Source: Rhizopus arrhizus (taxonomy: Eukaryota; Mucoromycota; Mucoromycetes; Mucorales; Rhizopodaceae). Taken from it: a stretch of DNA of 64,000 bases. Positions 32,104-44,336 of this stretch are shown here, piece by piece. Made by a program: the position numbers and the translations under genes. Where the stretch lies: positions 620,001-684,000 of the forward strand of contig JAKZZE010000018.1 of assembly GCA_024220505.1 (NCBI GenBank), read 5' to 3'. The first letter of the stretch is position 1; every line of letters starts with the position of its first letter. The notes under the pieces were generated by a model that made no database searches, was not told where the DNA came from, and saw only the letters and a list, made by a program, of their open reading frames with translations.

Positions 32104-33664
32104 ATGACAATTGTGTATGGGTCGATTAATAATAAAAATGGACTGATAACGGATGATGAAAGAGATTTATTACAAGAAAATAAGCCTGGTTATGGTACAA
32201 GATCAAAAACTGAAGGTGCCTTTAGTTTAGTCAATTCGACAGTTGGCTCTGGTATTATTGGTTTACCCTTTGCTATCTATTTAGCTGGGTTCTGGACTGC
32301 TATCGTTTTATCTATCACGGTAGCTGCTATATCACAACTTGGCTTGTACATGTTGGTCTTATCAGGACAACGCTCAGGTACTTATAAACTTGCAACTTTG
32401 ATGGAGCATGTCATTGGTCGACCGGGTTATCATTTCTTGAATTTTTTGGTTCTAATTCAAGCAGCTGGTGCATGTGTTAGTTATTATATTTGTAAGTTTT
32501 CGCTTGCTCTTTTTTTTTTTTACATTTTGATCTCTTGAACTGATAAAGAAAAACAGTATTAGGTGACACAATTCCTGTACTCTTACAGTTATATTTTCCT
32601 GATCATCCAAATCTTACACAACGATCACTTGTAATCGGACTAATTGCGATATGTTTTGTAAGTGCTCTTTATTCTGTTTTATTATTTAGACTGCTTATAT
32701 TAATTATTTTAAAAAAGGTTTTACCCCTTAACTTATCAAGGTCATTAGGTGCATTATCAAAATGGTCAATTTTATCAGTCCTCTGTTTACCAGTCATCAT
32801 TATTGCGCTTATCTGGCGTGCTCCTACTTATGCCAAGTCTCATGATGCACCACTTAACTGGCAAAGTCCCGACATATTTGGAGCATTAGGTATTCTTGCA
32901 TTTGCTTTTGCTTGTCCACATGTGTGCTTTAGTGTCTATCTAAGTTTGAAACAACAAGCGATTGAATCCTGGAAGATGACGACAACGTTGGCTTCAATCA
33001 TAACCTGGATCGTTTCAATCTCTTTTGCTGCTATTGGCTACCTTAGCTTTGGAGTTGATGTCCAACCAAACTTATTTTTAAATTTTCCACCGGATGATCT
33101 TGTTGTGAATATCGCTAGATTTGCTTTAGGATTTAGTATGATATTAACCATACCGTGAGTAGACTGAGATTTATTAAAAAAAAAAAAAATTAATATTTCT
33201 CTAGAATGGCATTTCATCCAACAAGAGAGGCGGTTCAAAAATTATTAGGATTTGAAACAACAGAAAGACAACCAAACAAGATTGAACATTATGTTGTGAC
33301 ATTCATGCTGTTCATAATCATCACTACACTTGGCATCACCATTCGATCACTTGGTAAAGTATATGCCTTGATTGGTGGATTTGCTGCTACTTGTTTAGCC
33401 TATATTTTACCTTCTATTGCATACCTAATCACAAGACGACAACCTTATTCAACTATTCCTATCATAGACAATGATCTATCTGATGATGAGATAACCAACA
33501 TAAAAGTACCTTGGATGATCCATCAAGATTCATCCTCTTCTACTTCCTCATCCATCACGTTGGATCCTATACCCAAATTTGGATTATTGGATGTTGCAGC
33601 TATATTCACACTTCTTTGGGGTGTCATTGTTATGATCTTTGCAACATCCGGTGCTTTGAAATAA
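32104..33664 (+). CDS. Amino-acid transporter, AAAP family (AVT/SLC38-like)
   Basis: Four exons, 32104-32491, 32557-32657, 32718-33154 and 33205-33664, give 461 aa. I chose the second in-frame ATG because the first lies in a T-rich tract that would encode a Phe/Ser run. After a short hydrophilic N terminus the signature GAFSLVNSTVGSGIIGLPFAI opens the first membrane helix, as in AVT and SLC38 proteins (normally GSGILGLPYA). About eleven hydrophobic segments follow, with a conserved Pro-rich turn (FPPDD) and a late hydrophilic loop with a Ser run before the last helix. Such proteins move neutral amino acids across the vacuolar or plasma membrane with H+ or Na+. The closest yeast group would be Avt5-7. 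Substrate is not predictable by eye. Confidence 0.88.
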
Positions 33665-33747
33665 TACCTTTCATATCACCCTTTCTTTCTCTCTCTCTCT
33701 CTTTTGTACATAAACATGATATTTTACATAAACATGACTTTTTTTAT

Positions 33748-34993
33748 TTAAAGTTCTCCACAGTCCACAATAACAACACGTTTAGATGGTTTTCCACTGG
33801 CTGATCCACATTTTTCCATTTCTCTAACAACATTCATACCTGACACAACCTGTCCAAATACGACATGTTTACCATCTAACCAAGTTGTCTTTTCTGTACA
33901 AATAAAGAATTGACTTCCATTGGTGTTTGATCCAGCATTTGCCATGGATAAAGTACCCTAATAAATATAAAAATAAAGTCAATCATCATTGATTATCCTT
34001 TTAAAAGATAACTTACAGGTCCAGTATGCTTCAAGACAAAGTTCTCGTCTTCAAATTTTCCACCATAAATAGATTTCCCACCAGTTCCATTACCTTTTGT
34101 GAAATCACCACCTTGGCACATAAACTGAGGAATGATACGGTGAAATGAGGATTTTTTATATCCAAATCCTGCTTCTCCAGTACACAATGCTCGAAAGTTT
34201 TCTATCAAACTCGTTAGCTTAACACAAATCTCTCTCTTTTTTGTTTTCTGTCTTACCAGCCGTCTTGGGTACAACATCGCCACGAAGTTCGATTTCAATA
34301 CGACCAGCCAAGGTGTTTCCTATTTGAATATCCAAATAAACACGAGATTTTTTCCCTCTTTTCTCGCTTGAAGGTATATAAGATGACACCTCTTTCTTTT
34401 CGCTGCTTGTCTCTTGATCGTTCTCTTTCTCGTCTTCTTGTTTTTTTTCGACATCCTCAACGTTTCCATACTTTTGTAACCATGATTCATCCGTCCAAAC
34501 TATACATTTCAAACCTACGCTCAGCCTTTCCTCTTTTCTCTTTTTATTTTCTTTTACCTGCGCGGTTAGATGTAGTCGTGACATTAATAGTTTTAGCAAG
34601 TTGCACCTTGATCACTTTGCCGTATAACTCAGATAGATGCATATTGTCCATTGCTGCCTGACAATCCTCAGCAAGTTCGTATTCGACAAAACCAAAGCCT
34701 CTGTGTATATTGTTTGCTAATCAAAGTTGATTAAGTACTCATACGTGTACAATTTTCTGTTTTTCATTTTAAACCTATTTACAATCTATTTCTGTATCGG
34801 TTGCCATTTGAACAGCAATGATTTCACCAAAAGGAATAAAGGCTGCATGTAAAACTGCTTCATTGACCTGTTGATCAAGCCCACCTAACATGAAAAATTA
34901 AGTCCTCATATTTTATTTCTTTATTCAGATTTATGCTATTTTACTTATATAAAGAGTTGTTTTATTATTCTTGGTGATGTTTACAGAGGGCAT
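33748..34993 (-). CDS. PPIE: RRM-cyclophilin, PPIE/Cyp33 orthologue
   Basis: Six exons on the minus strand: 34945-34993, 34783-34884, 34558-34716, 34257-34499, 34017-34201 and 33748-33957, giving 315 aa (human PPIE 301). An RNA-recognition motif comes first (LYISGL as RNP2; [10 protein letters not shown] as RNP1; [10 protein letters not shown]). Then follows a linker with [12 protein letters not shown], as in PPIE. The cyclophilin domain has [46 protein letters not shown] and [10 protein letters not shown], with the catalytic Arg of FHRIIP and the Trp of the cyclosporin site (TTWLDGK). The enzyme is a peptidyl-prolyl isomerase of the activated spliceosome and of chromatin-bound MLL complexes in animals. 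It is divergent from the SNRNP27 gene next to it, sharing a 156-bp promoter region. Confidence 0.94.
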
Positions 34994-35149
34994 AATAAGA
35001 AAGAGAAGGACCTGTTTAAACCATAAAATGAGAATGAATTCTCACTTAAACAGTAAACCAAGTCACAGTCATTTAATCCATAGAATCGTGTGGATTTTTC
35101 TTTTTTTTTTTAAACTGGCTCTTTTTTTTTTTTTTTTGTGTGTGCATAC
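34994..35149. promoter_or_regulatory. Shared divergent promoter region, PPIE / SNRNP27
   Basis: Only 156 bp separate the two opposed ATG codons. The part next to SNRNP27 holds two T tracts (35100-35110 and 35122-35137). No clear TATA box is visible on either side. Both genes encode spliceosome proteins, so co-regulation is plausible but unproven. Confidence 0.5.
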
Positions 35150-35873
35150 ATGGGACGTTCACCTTCTCCAAAATACTCTAGTCGTCACCGAGATTATAGA
35201 GATCTAGACAGGCCGCGCTCAAGGTCACGCTCACTATCACCTCGCAGAAGACGTCGAGATAGTTATAGTAGATCTCCATCTCCAAGAAGAAGAAGAAGAA
35301 GCAGATCACCTTATAGTAAAAGAAGAGGCCCAAGCAGATACAGCAGAAGTCCGTCTCCAAGAAGAGCCGGTAGGGGTCAATACAGTAGGAGCCCATCAAG
35401 AAGAAAATATAGCCCTGAACGTAGAGGTAAGAAAATGAATATAAACTGCTGAAGAGGTGGGCAATATATCTAATCTCTCGGAGGACAGAACGTGGTAGAT
35501 ACAGAAGTCGTAGCCGTTCGCATTCACCTGACCGTCGTCGCAGATCAGAATCCAGAAAACGTAAAGATCTTGATAAGGAAAAAGAAGAAGAGGGGCATGA
35601 GGAAATGGAAGAAGTAGAGGGTGAAGAGGATGGAGAAGAAGATGAAGAAACAAAGATGATGAAACTCATGGGATTTGGTGGATTCGATACAACAAAGAAC
35701 AAAAAAGTACCTGGTGCAGATGTTTCTGGAGCCAAGATTCGCAAGGCAATCAAATATCGACAGTACATGAATCGTAGAGGTGGATTTAACAGGTAAAAAA
35801 AAAAAGAAGAGAGATACACAAACCACAGCATTTTTCTAATAATCTATGATTTATCAGGCCATTGGACAATTAA
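35150..35873 (+). CDS. SNRNP27: U4/U6.U5 tri-snRNP 27 kDa protein
   Basis: Three exons, 35150-35426, 35489-35792 and 35858-35873, give 198 aa. The N-terminal two thirds are Arg-Ser repeats ([14 protein letters not shown] and many SRSPSPRR units), typical of splicing proteins. An acidic Glu stretch follows. The C-terminal SNRNP27 domain reads [18 protein letters not shown] and [17 protein letters not shown], the diagnostic block that contacts the U6 ACAGAGA region. The last exon supplies only five codons; it was placed because the family ends with NRPLD. Function: stabilises the 5' splice site in the pre-activation spliceosome. Nuclear. Confidence 0.94.
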
Positions 35874-36314
35874 CATCTTTTTTTTTTCTTTTTACTAAAC
35901 TGTTTTTTTTTTTTTTGCTATTACTCTTAGTAACTTAATATACGTTTTTCATGTTTGCATGTAATTTATTGGATTTTTCTTGTATTTTGTTCAATTAGGT
36001 CGATTGAAGAACTTAGCTTTTAAATAAATATTTTAAACAACTAGAAAGCTGAAACACAAGCTGCATCAATAAGAATATAAAGGACGCATGATTAAAGATA
36101 TTCAAAGTTGTTCAGTTGTTTCATACATGTACTAAACGCTTTAGAGTATTTAAATAATGCATAGATACTAAAAAAGACGATCGTAATGTGTTGCTACTTG
36201 AAATACAAAAACACGCCTTGTGTTTTATAATCAAAAGTTTATACGTTATAAGGGTGAGAGCGAGGAGGTTTTCTGGAAAAAGACAAAAAATACAGTGAAC
36301 ATAATCCGGTTTCA

Positions 36315-36358
<44 letters not shown>

Positions 36359-36823
36359 AATCACGTAATGAGCTAAATAATTATCTAAACTAAACCATAA
36401 AGTAATTATAATATACAATTTTACTTTGCGTTGGATAGCTTGAAATTTAACTAATAATAATCAGCAAAAAGAGAAAATAGTATTGACTTTAAAGGCTTAA
36501 AGTATAAAAAAGATAGACATAGAAGAAAAGAGAAAACTGCTTATTCCTTTTTATACACTTTATTGTTACTTGGCACTTCATTCATATCTTACAATTAGTG
36601 GGATCATCATTAATTCCATGGCGATCGAATGATGAAGCACTTGACAATAATTCTTTATAGGACCCTCAAAATCCTTTCCAAATTCTGACTTAGTATGATC
36701 ACTAGTCAGGATCAAATAACATTACAGTACAAACGGGCGGAAAAAGACGTACGTCATCAAATACGTCGGAGTTTCGACTTGAAAATTTGAACCTATATCA
36801 TTTAGAGCATGCATTCGCAAAAA
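35874..36823. other. Intergenic with long poly(A) tract
   Basis: No coding frame is convincing. Polyadenylation-like AATAAA occurs at 36021. A 39-base A run at 36318-36356 follows an ATG-like TTCATGT and could be the tail of an old retroposed sequence, though no source is seen. A B-box-free AT-rich stretch leads to the tRNA gene. Confidence 0.5.
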
Positions 36824-36895
36824 GGTCCTATAGTGTAATGGTTATCATATCGGTCTTTGAATCCGGTGATCCGAGTTCGATTCTCGGTGGGACCT
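36824..36895 (+). tRNA. tRNA-Gln (anticodon TTG)
   Basis: A 72-nt cloverleaf. The acceptor stem pairs GGTCCTA with TGGGACC (one G-T pair), discriminator base T. The D arm has the A box TAGTGTAATGG; the anticodon loop is CTTTGAA with anticodon TTG reading CAA codons. The T arm is CCGAG-TTCGATT-CTCGG with the GTTCGATTC B box. Anticodon stem bases 31 and 39 are T and T, a mismatch. There is no intron and CCA is not encoded. Confidence 0.95.
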
Positions 36896-36898
36896 TCC

Positions 36899-36905
36899 TT
36901 TTTTT
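36899..36905 (+). terminator. RNA polymerase III terminator of tRNA-Gln
   Basis: A run of seven T begins four bases after the tRNA's last base, the normal stop signal for RNA polymerase III. Confidence 0.85.
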
Positions 36906-37129
36906 CACATCTTCGAGTTACGATGGGGTGTGTGTAGTGTTACCTAACGTTTGTCCATAAAGATATTGTAACAAAAATTACAACATTAACACCAGTGAAA
37001 GAAGACAAACAGTAAATATTTTGTCTTGTACCACGCCAGTTAGAAAATGAACTTCTGCGTAACAATCTATTTGAAAACGGAGTATCAACTCTTTTGCTTG
37101 AAAACCAAAAACAACACAAAATCATAAAA

Positions 37130-38660
37130 ACCAAAAAACATATAAATACCCTCATATCTTATCCCTATTTTTACTTCACTTCACTTCACTTTACTTTTCT
37201 TTATTACAGAATATTATATTCTTTTTATCTTTTCTTTATTTTATAAACCAATAAAACCATCAAGCGTTCAAAAGAAACCCTTTGGTCTGTGTTCTATTCA
37301 AAATACTGAAGTCCCTTGAAGCTAAATCAACTTCATTGTAAACCTATTCCTAAACCTCAAGAGTTTAGCCTATTTTAACAAGTTTGATCTAATTAACAAG
37401 ATCTGGTGGTCACTACCGACAATACTTATTTACTTACAAAAGTAAACCCGCAAACAAGCTATATACATAAAAAAGAAAAATTTACACCAGCAATGGCTGC
37501 GGTTTGTGATTTTTTTTTTAATTTTGTACAGTTGTTGTAAAGATGCAGACTTTGATTTTTGACCCGAAGGTACATAAAAATTAATGCAAGATTGAAAATT
37601 GAAAGGTGCATTAAAATCAAGGCATGCTTTAAATTTAAAGCATATTAAAAATTCATAAAAACTATAAAAACAGTTATTTTATTTACTTCTGACAGACTTC
37701 ACTACTTTTATTCTGAAATAAATATCATTCAAAGCAAATCTCTTTTATTATTATTATTATTTTACTAAATATCAAGAATAAGTCAAGTCCCTTGAAGCCA
37801 AATATCTTCATTGTAACTCTATTAAATCACACATCAAGCTATTATTATCTTTACATCAAGACTGATCTACTTTAAAACAAGATCTGGTGGTCACTCCTAT
37901 CAAGAAAATACCCAAATATAACTTTACTTTATATTCAAAATCACTCTAAACTCTCAATAAATACACAAGGTCTAAATAGAAAACAAGCTATTACATTGTA
38001 ACAAAGAAGCTAAAAAATGAGAAATGTCAAAAAAATGAAAAAAATCAAAAAGAAAAAGAAAAAAATTATTATTACATATAAATATCACAAACATTTAATC
38101 AATGAAAAAGGACAGTATAGTTCTACTCATATTTTTTTTTATATATTATTCAATAAACAGGCAATCTTCTCATAAAAAGTTCCTGATCCCTTTACCTTTT
38201 ATTTACTTATATTTGATCTTATATAAAATATCCGGTGGTCACTACAGTACCTTACTTTAAAATTTCAAGAAAAACTTCTATATAAAACACTCACTGAACC
38301 CACAAGATTTAAAATAACAATATCCTCAATATTTTGATAACTCAATGAAATTGAAAAACTCAACAAAATTCACAATTCAAAGGAAAACACAAAAATCCAA
38401 AACCATCACAAAATCAAGAAAACCAAACATATAGATATCACTAATTTATCAAGCACTATTATAATTATTATTATCTTACCTTATCCAAATAAATCCCCTT
38501 TGAAACAAAATACTTCTTTTATTTTATAAAAAGGAAGAACCGATAATCCCTTGAATCATACACTTCATTGTAATCTCTTTTTATTTTATCTTTTACCTAT
38601 CACTTTTACTTTTATTCAATTCAGTCTGATCTACTTAACAAGATCTGGTGGTCACTCTAC
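37130..38660 (+). repeat. Four tandem LTR-like repeat units
   Basis: The block AGATCTGGTGGTCACT recurs at 37399, 37880, 38228 (variant TATCCGGTGGTCACT) and 38641. Three units are preceded by CCCTTGAA followed by CTTCATTGTAA 15-25 bases later (37313, 37789, 38548). TGATCT-A-(C)T-TAA occurs just before the block in each. TATA-like ACATATAAATA or ACATATAGATA boxes precede three of the units (37139, 38074, 38428). Spacing between units is about 481, 348 and 413 bp. TGGTGGTCACT after a terminal CA-like end resembles a primer-binding site next to an LTR, so these may be diverged LTR plus leader copies. The interior coding part of such an element is absent. Confidence 0.55.
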
Positions 38661-39809
38661 TCAAGCGAACTTATAACTCGAATTATTTACTCTTTTTGAA
38701 TTTTACTTTATCAAACCTACTTAAATCCGAAAGCCTAAACCATTCGGTTAAGGCTGTATCAGACCATAAAAGCTGGCATATTGTGTCATTCAGCCAATAC
38801 AGCAGTATCAATGTGATAAAAAAATCGAATCTTTGAAGAGCATATGCTCTAAAAGTTAATCACTCTAACGAACACACATGGATGAATATAGAGTTTATTA
38901 AGCAGGGCCAACAACAGCCTCAATTAACTATGGTGACAAGAGTTAGCTGCTTATGCAGCAGAAGGCTTGGGTTTGTTCATAAATTTAAATTACTAATTTA
39001 ATAGAAGCATGTAAGATGTACAGTAAAGAGTTTATGTCGGCTTGTTAGAAATACGAGATGACACTATTGTTGCAACGTGTATGATGATGATGAATATCTT
39101 AGCTTTTATAGTACAGTTGTGGCTATTACTATATATTGCCACTTTTCCATAGTGACTCACTTTATGAATCCCCTGACAGTGCTCGAAGATGGAATGAAGA
39201 GTAGAGGATACAATTATTTCAGATGTCATGTCACAATTAACTACTGATATGGAAGGAGAAATTGCTATCTTAATTGATAGCTATAAAAAGCTCAGGGTAT
39301 GTACAGCCTGTGTTTTAGCTAAATTGAAAATATGTGCTGAGACTAGCTATCCATACATAGATTTAGGTTACATTCTTTGATAAAACTGCTGTATCAATGT
39401 ATAAAAAAAGTATTTGACTTTGCTTTTCATTCTGGTCTAGGCAGAGTCGTTATCAACTTTAAAGAAAACAATAATATTCTTTCTTGCTTTGGCCTTAAAT
39501 ATGATAGTTCAATACAAAGGTTTATGCTAAAGACTAATGAATTTCATATCAATAGTCTTCACAAAAAAATTGTCTACAATAAAATTAAATTATTTATTTT
39601 TATTATTGGCTCAACAGGCGGTTTTAATAAATTGCATGTGACTTCTTGAAAACGCCTAACTCAAACTTCCCTTTTTTTTTTTCTTTTTTTTTTTCCTCTT
39701 TTTTCCCTATTTAATGACTGATTGAAACACATTTGGCTTTTTCTTTTCCTGTAAAAAATCGTTTTAAATAAAAGCTTGTTGTTTAAAAAAATTTGAATAA
39801 ATAAGAATT
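38661..39809. other. Intergenic, no gene recognised
   Basis: Short open frames occur (for example 39377-39649) but none starts with a convincing ATG and domain. A coding-like stretch with an ATG at 39228 (TTDMEGEIAILIDSYKKL) stops after about 25 codons at a GTATGT donor; no partner exon was found. T and A tracts precede the next gene. Confidence 0.4.
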
Positions 39810-41552
39810 ATGTCACAATCAATTGATAAATTTGCAAGGTTAGTCTTTCAAAAACTTGTAGATCTACTAATTTCTAACATACACTAATGCTTTATTACTA
39901 TAGTTCTTTACGTGTTTTTAGCGCACCAAAAAAAGTTCAAGTGACTAAAAAGTCCATAAAACAGAATGGAGCGAAAGTAAGTGATAGTTATATCTTAAAC
40001 TAAAAAAGAAAATTGATACGACTAAACACATTCTTTTTATCAGAATGAAAGTTCTACCTTGAAAAGGCCAGCAGCCAGTACAAGCAAGGTTGCCAGAAAG
40101 CCTATGCATCCTGTAGGCATCCCACCCAAGAGCTCACAATCATCTGCCGCACGGGTGACTAAGCCTCCTATTTCTAGGACAGCAAAAGTACAGAGTTCTG
40201 TAAATAAACCACGTACCATGAAAACACCAACCGCCAACCAACCATCAAACAAAGATAAGCAAGCTACCCAAACGGCTAAGAAACCTATACAGACAAACAA
40301 AAGCAAATCAGCTGCTGTACTGAATCGTGGCTCTGCAAAAATGTCACCAAAGGCTAGTCCTGAAGTATTGAAGCCTTGGCAGGTTGCTAAAAAAGCATCA
40401 GACAGCAGTAAGTCTGGCACAGGTCACAAGCCAAATTCTTCAACTGCAGAATCAACAAAGCGCAAATCAAGCAACCAACGAATACCTTCTCAGCCAAGAG
40501 ATGTAGTTTTACGCAAAACCAGATCAACAGACTCTGAATCTCAACCTTCCCACACAATGTATAACCCCTTGCCACAAGAAAAAGCCTCACAAGAAACACT
40601 TACAGCGGCCAAAGTGCCTGCTGTTGATACTGAACCTCATACAAATACATTCAAGCAAGAAATGAGCTGCAAAGACACAGCATCATCTGGATCATACATG
40701 TCATCTTATGAATTGTCTATGTATACCAATACAGACATATTCGATCTTGAAAAGCTTGAGCCGCTTGATGATACTGACAATTTTTCTGACCAAGTCCCAA
40801 TCGGTTCAAAGCGTAAATTTGAAGAAGAAAATGAACATAATAGCCAATGCGTATCAGATGATAACAAATCAGTCTCACCAGATTCATTTGCTGGACTTTA
40901 CAGCAGTGCATTTATGAGAAAGTTGTTCAATGTGGAACCACTAAACGAGACAAACGACAAACAACCTGAAAAGATACCCACCCATATAAATCAAGAACAC
41001 GCACCCATATTATTCACTAACAGACCTCATATTGATAATAAGCTAGATGCATCACCTCATCATTCTGTGGCTGGTTCCATTCAATCCCCAAGTAGTTGTA
41101 ATAGTAGTAATCCTTCTTCTGTTGACACAGAACTGCAGCGTCATGTAAAGAAACAAAGACTTGGACGTATCTCAGAAGAAAGTTTTCATACCAGTTTAAG
41201 TCATTGTAGCCAGCAAGATACAACCACCGTAAAAAGTTGTGCTTCGCAAACAGACCGCTTACCTGTTGATATTGATCGTATTATATCATTCATCAATTGT
41301 TTAAATAACGCACCTTTGAATACCACGATAGAAGACCTGATTGACGATGGTCAATTCAACGATATTCTTATTGCAAGAAACCCCCAATTATCTGAAAGAG
41401 AAGTAGGAGAATTAACACAAGATGCCTATTATGACTGGTCTTTAGAGCCCAACTTGTCGAATCAGCTTGAATCACAAAGCCAGTACAATAACCATATGCA
41501 TGCTTATTTTAGCTCTCAACAACCCTTTTCACAATCAGGTACATATAATTAA
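39810..41552 (+). CDS. Hypothetical basic, disordered protein
   Basis: Three exons, 39810-39838, 39904-39976 and 40044-41552, with matching phases, give 536 aa. Residues 1-200 are Lys/Ser/Thr/Pro-rich with many short basic clusters (KVARKPMHP, KPRTMKTP, TKRKSSNQR) and no hydrophobic core. The middle is acidic and Ser-rich. A small, more ordered C-terminal block (DIDRIISFINCLNNAPLNTTIEDLIDDGQFNDIL) is predicted helical. Basic clusters fit nuclear localisation or DNA/RNA contact, and KRKFEEENE could be a monopartite signal. No family is recognised. It is a regular gene by its intact frame and splicing, but the function is open. Confidence 0.7.
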
Positions 41553-41991
41553 TTATAAAAGCACAAGAAACAACGACTAATGCTTTTCTTCAGATGTTTT
41601 CCCTAAATATCCATGAATTTCATATTTGTAAATAGCAAACATTCATGTTGTAATTATGAATCATTTATCCTTCCATTTATTTATTTACAAAAAAGAAAAA
41701 ATAAAATCAAAATTTATTATGAGCAATAAAAAAGTTATTAGCAAAAGACTATGATAAAACCTGTACTGATCACTTTTATTTTTGTAATAAAGCCCTTAAC
41801 CAAAAAGGATACCTTCGCATATCAAAAACAAAGTGATATGAATAAATAGAAAAGACAACTTTGGCATTTCGTCAAAGATTTTAAAAAAATTATTATGATT
41901 TTAAATAAATAGTATTTCACGTACTCTGTGTAAAGTTATTAAAGATAGATTAAAATATACATTGAAAAAAGGAAAAAAGAGAGTAATCTGT
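41553..41991. other. 3' flank between convergent genes
   Basis: Contains AATAAA-like signals for both convergent genes (for example 41700). No other feature is seen. Confidence 0.5.
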
Positions 41992-44336
41992 TTACTCGCA
42001 TGTAGCGCAACAATAATCCATGTATGGAAGATCAGCACGGTTACCAGCCCAGGTAGGGAAATTATAAGCAATACCGTTACCACCACCTTGTACAGCCATA
42101 GAAAGGAAGAAGACCATGATGGAAGTACCAGAATCCAATGCAGCAGAGAGTAAGTAATTGTACTTTGAGAACCAAGCTGTGTATCTACGCTTCAAGTAGA
42201 ATTGAGAAATTACAATGATAATAAAAGAGTTTGTGATCCATGAAGAGTTGGCGCCAGGCAAGATACAAAGACCCATCAAGAAAGTGGGAAGGTTGACATA
42301 TTGGAAGCCGGCATTGGGAAACTTCTTATGAAGCAACCAGAAGGGAAGAGGAAGAACGAGACCGATGATGAATGCCCAAAGGATGATGTAGTAACGACTG
42401 TCAGGACCAAACATGATCATGGGACCAACAGCACCCCAGGTGATAGCAGCAGAATTAATTGTTTGGAAGCTAACACCACTCCAGAATTGATTACCACCGG
42501 GAGTTAAAAGAACTTCAGTTTCATTATCAACAATAATCTTGTTTACAAGGTAGTTAAAGAAGCAGCCGATGATTGTACCAGCCATTTGATTAAAGAAAGT
42601 CCATCTGGGAGGAACTTTAAGGTAGTGACCGATCTTGAGATCCTTGGCCATCAAGCCGGCTTGGCTCATGGTGTTATAACCAAGGGTTTTGAAATACAAG
42701 TTAGCAATAGGATAACCAGGCAAGATAAAACCACAGATCATTTCCGCAAAGACGTTGAGACCAAAGTTTGTACCAGTAACAGCACCAATCAAGTTGAGAG
42801 GAAGGGAAAGGATACTGGAAAGAGCAATCGCAAAAATAACACCCCACCAAGGAAGTTGACTGCTGTTAGCATAGGCAATACCAATGTTAAGACCAACACC
42901 ACCAAAGAAGAGAGCATAATACCACCAGTAAGGAACTTCTTTATACTTTTGCATCAATTGCATGTGGATATCAACATTTTTCTCGCTAGCACTCTTCCAA
43001 GCCTCGCGAAAGTTCTTCCAGATTTGTTTACCATAGAAAAGTGCAACGTGAGTGATAGTTGAAGTGACGCCGAGGTTGATAATGATATAACTAAAGGCAT
43101 TTACTGTTGCGAATTGAGGGTAACCGACTTCGGCCAATGCAGTGTAATTGAGAGAGTTGTCTGCGTTAAGGACATCCGTTTGAGGGTATTTGGCAGACGT
43201 TCCATTATCATAAAGACGGAAGATACCATTGGAAAGGAAAGGATAGCTTTTAGCATTCCAGACATCGTTATAGTAAAGAAGAGGAGCAATGAGCCAAAGA
43301 ACGAGGATACCAACATAATAATTTACTTGGACCCAAAAAGGAAGGACAAGTGGTGTGGTGGTAAGCAAGTAGTTCCAATCAAAACTAAGATTGAAGATAC
43401 CCATGCCTTCATTAATAGCAGTTCCGCCAAAGAGGTTTTGTACTGTTTTACTACCACGACTAGCAAGACATACGATTGAGAAACCAGAAAGAAGAGGAAA
43501 CATGTACTGAGGAATGAATTCATAGACAAAGATAGCAGCGAAAACGATGAAAAAGAATTTGGTACGGTATTTAGCTTCGTCTTTATCAATATTAAAGGTC
43601 TTCAAGACAGAGATAGTGGGTAAGGATTGTGGCCAAATCATATTAGCGGGGTATACAAGATAAGGTCTGAGTTGTCCAGCAATACCATAACCTACAAGTT
43701 GTGTGGCGATTAACAAGAAAATGGAACCAGCAGGTCCAGGAGCGCTTGTAAAATAGAGTTGTTGAGCACTCAAGATATAAGTACCATAAGCGGATGTATT
43801 AGCAGAAGAAACCATGATGTAAATACAGGCATGCTCTTTATAGTTGAATGGAGCAGGGTTGAGCCAGCCACCTTTAGGAAGAAGTCTGTACCAAGCAGTA
43901 CAGAAAACATAAGCTACAATCAACAAAAACACGCTTGACAAAGGAACACCAACTGGCTTGAACATCATTAGCTGATAAACAGAGGCTGAAAGAGCTGAAA
44001 GGAGCTATGATCAGCAGTAAATCATTAGTATAAATCATTATCATATTTTGAGAGTGCGATACATACAATACCAATGACAAAGCTTCGAATGGTAAAGCAA
44101 AGAAGTTCGGGATCATCTTCGGTAATGGTTACTTCGTTAACAATAGCAATATCAATCTCATCAGTTTCTTCAAAGTGTGCTTCATCAAACACGAATTTTT
44201 CATCGTCAATCTTTGCATCCTTGGCATCCTGTAGCCAAAACTCTTCTTGATCTTCAGTTGCTTTTTCAGGAAATGCCTCTTTCTTTTCTTCTGTCTGAAA
44301 AGACTCTTTTTTAGTAATCACTTGGTCTCCTGCCAT
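41992..44336 (-). CDS. Oligopeptide transporter, OPT family
   Basis: Two exons on the minus strand, 44067-44336 and 41992-44004, give 760 aa. The N-terminal 75 residues are acidic and cytosolic. Then about 14-16 membrane segments follow. OPT family marks are visible: the DDPELLCFTIRSFVIGI entry, NPAPFNYKEH, PANMIWPQSL, and KVPPR (family KIPPR) within GHYLKVPPRWTFF, plus SWGAVGP-like TWGAVGPMIMFGPDSRY near the end. Such proteins import tetra- and pentapeptides, glutathione or metal chelates with protons across the plasma membrane. The gene has only one intron, unlike its neighbours. High use of C-ending codons in part of the reverse strand suggests good expression. Confidence 0.93.

Noticed and set aside
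35178..35831. Minus-strand frame of 217 codons
   Set aside because: Antisense to the RS repeat gene SNRNP27; Ser/Leu-rich composition is a by-product of the repeats.
37740..37765. CRISPR-like or satellite array
   Set aside because: Short TTA microsatellite only; no spaced direct repeats of CRISPR type anywhere in the window, as expected for a eukaryote.
42301..43479. Plus-strand open frames across the OPT transporter
   Set aside because: Antisense shadows of the long minus-strand transporter exon.
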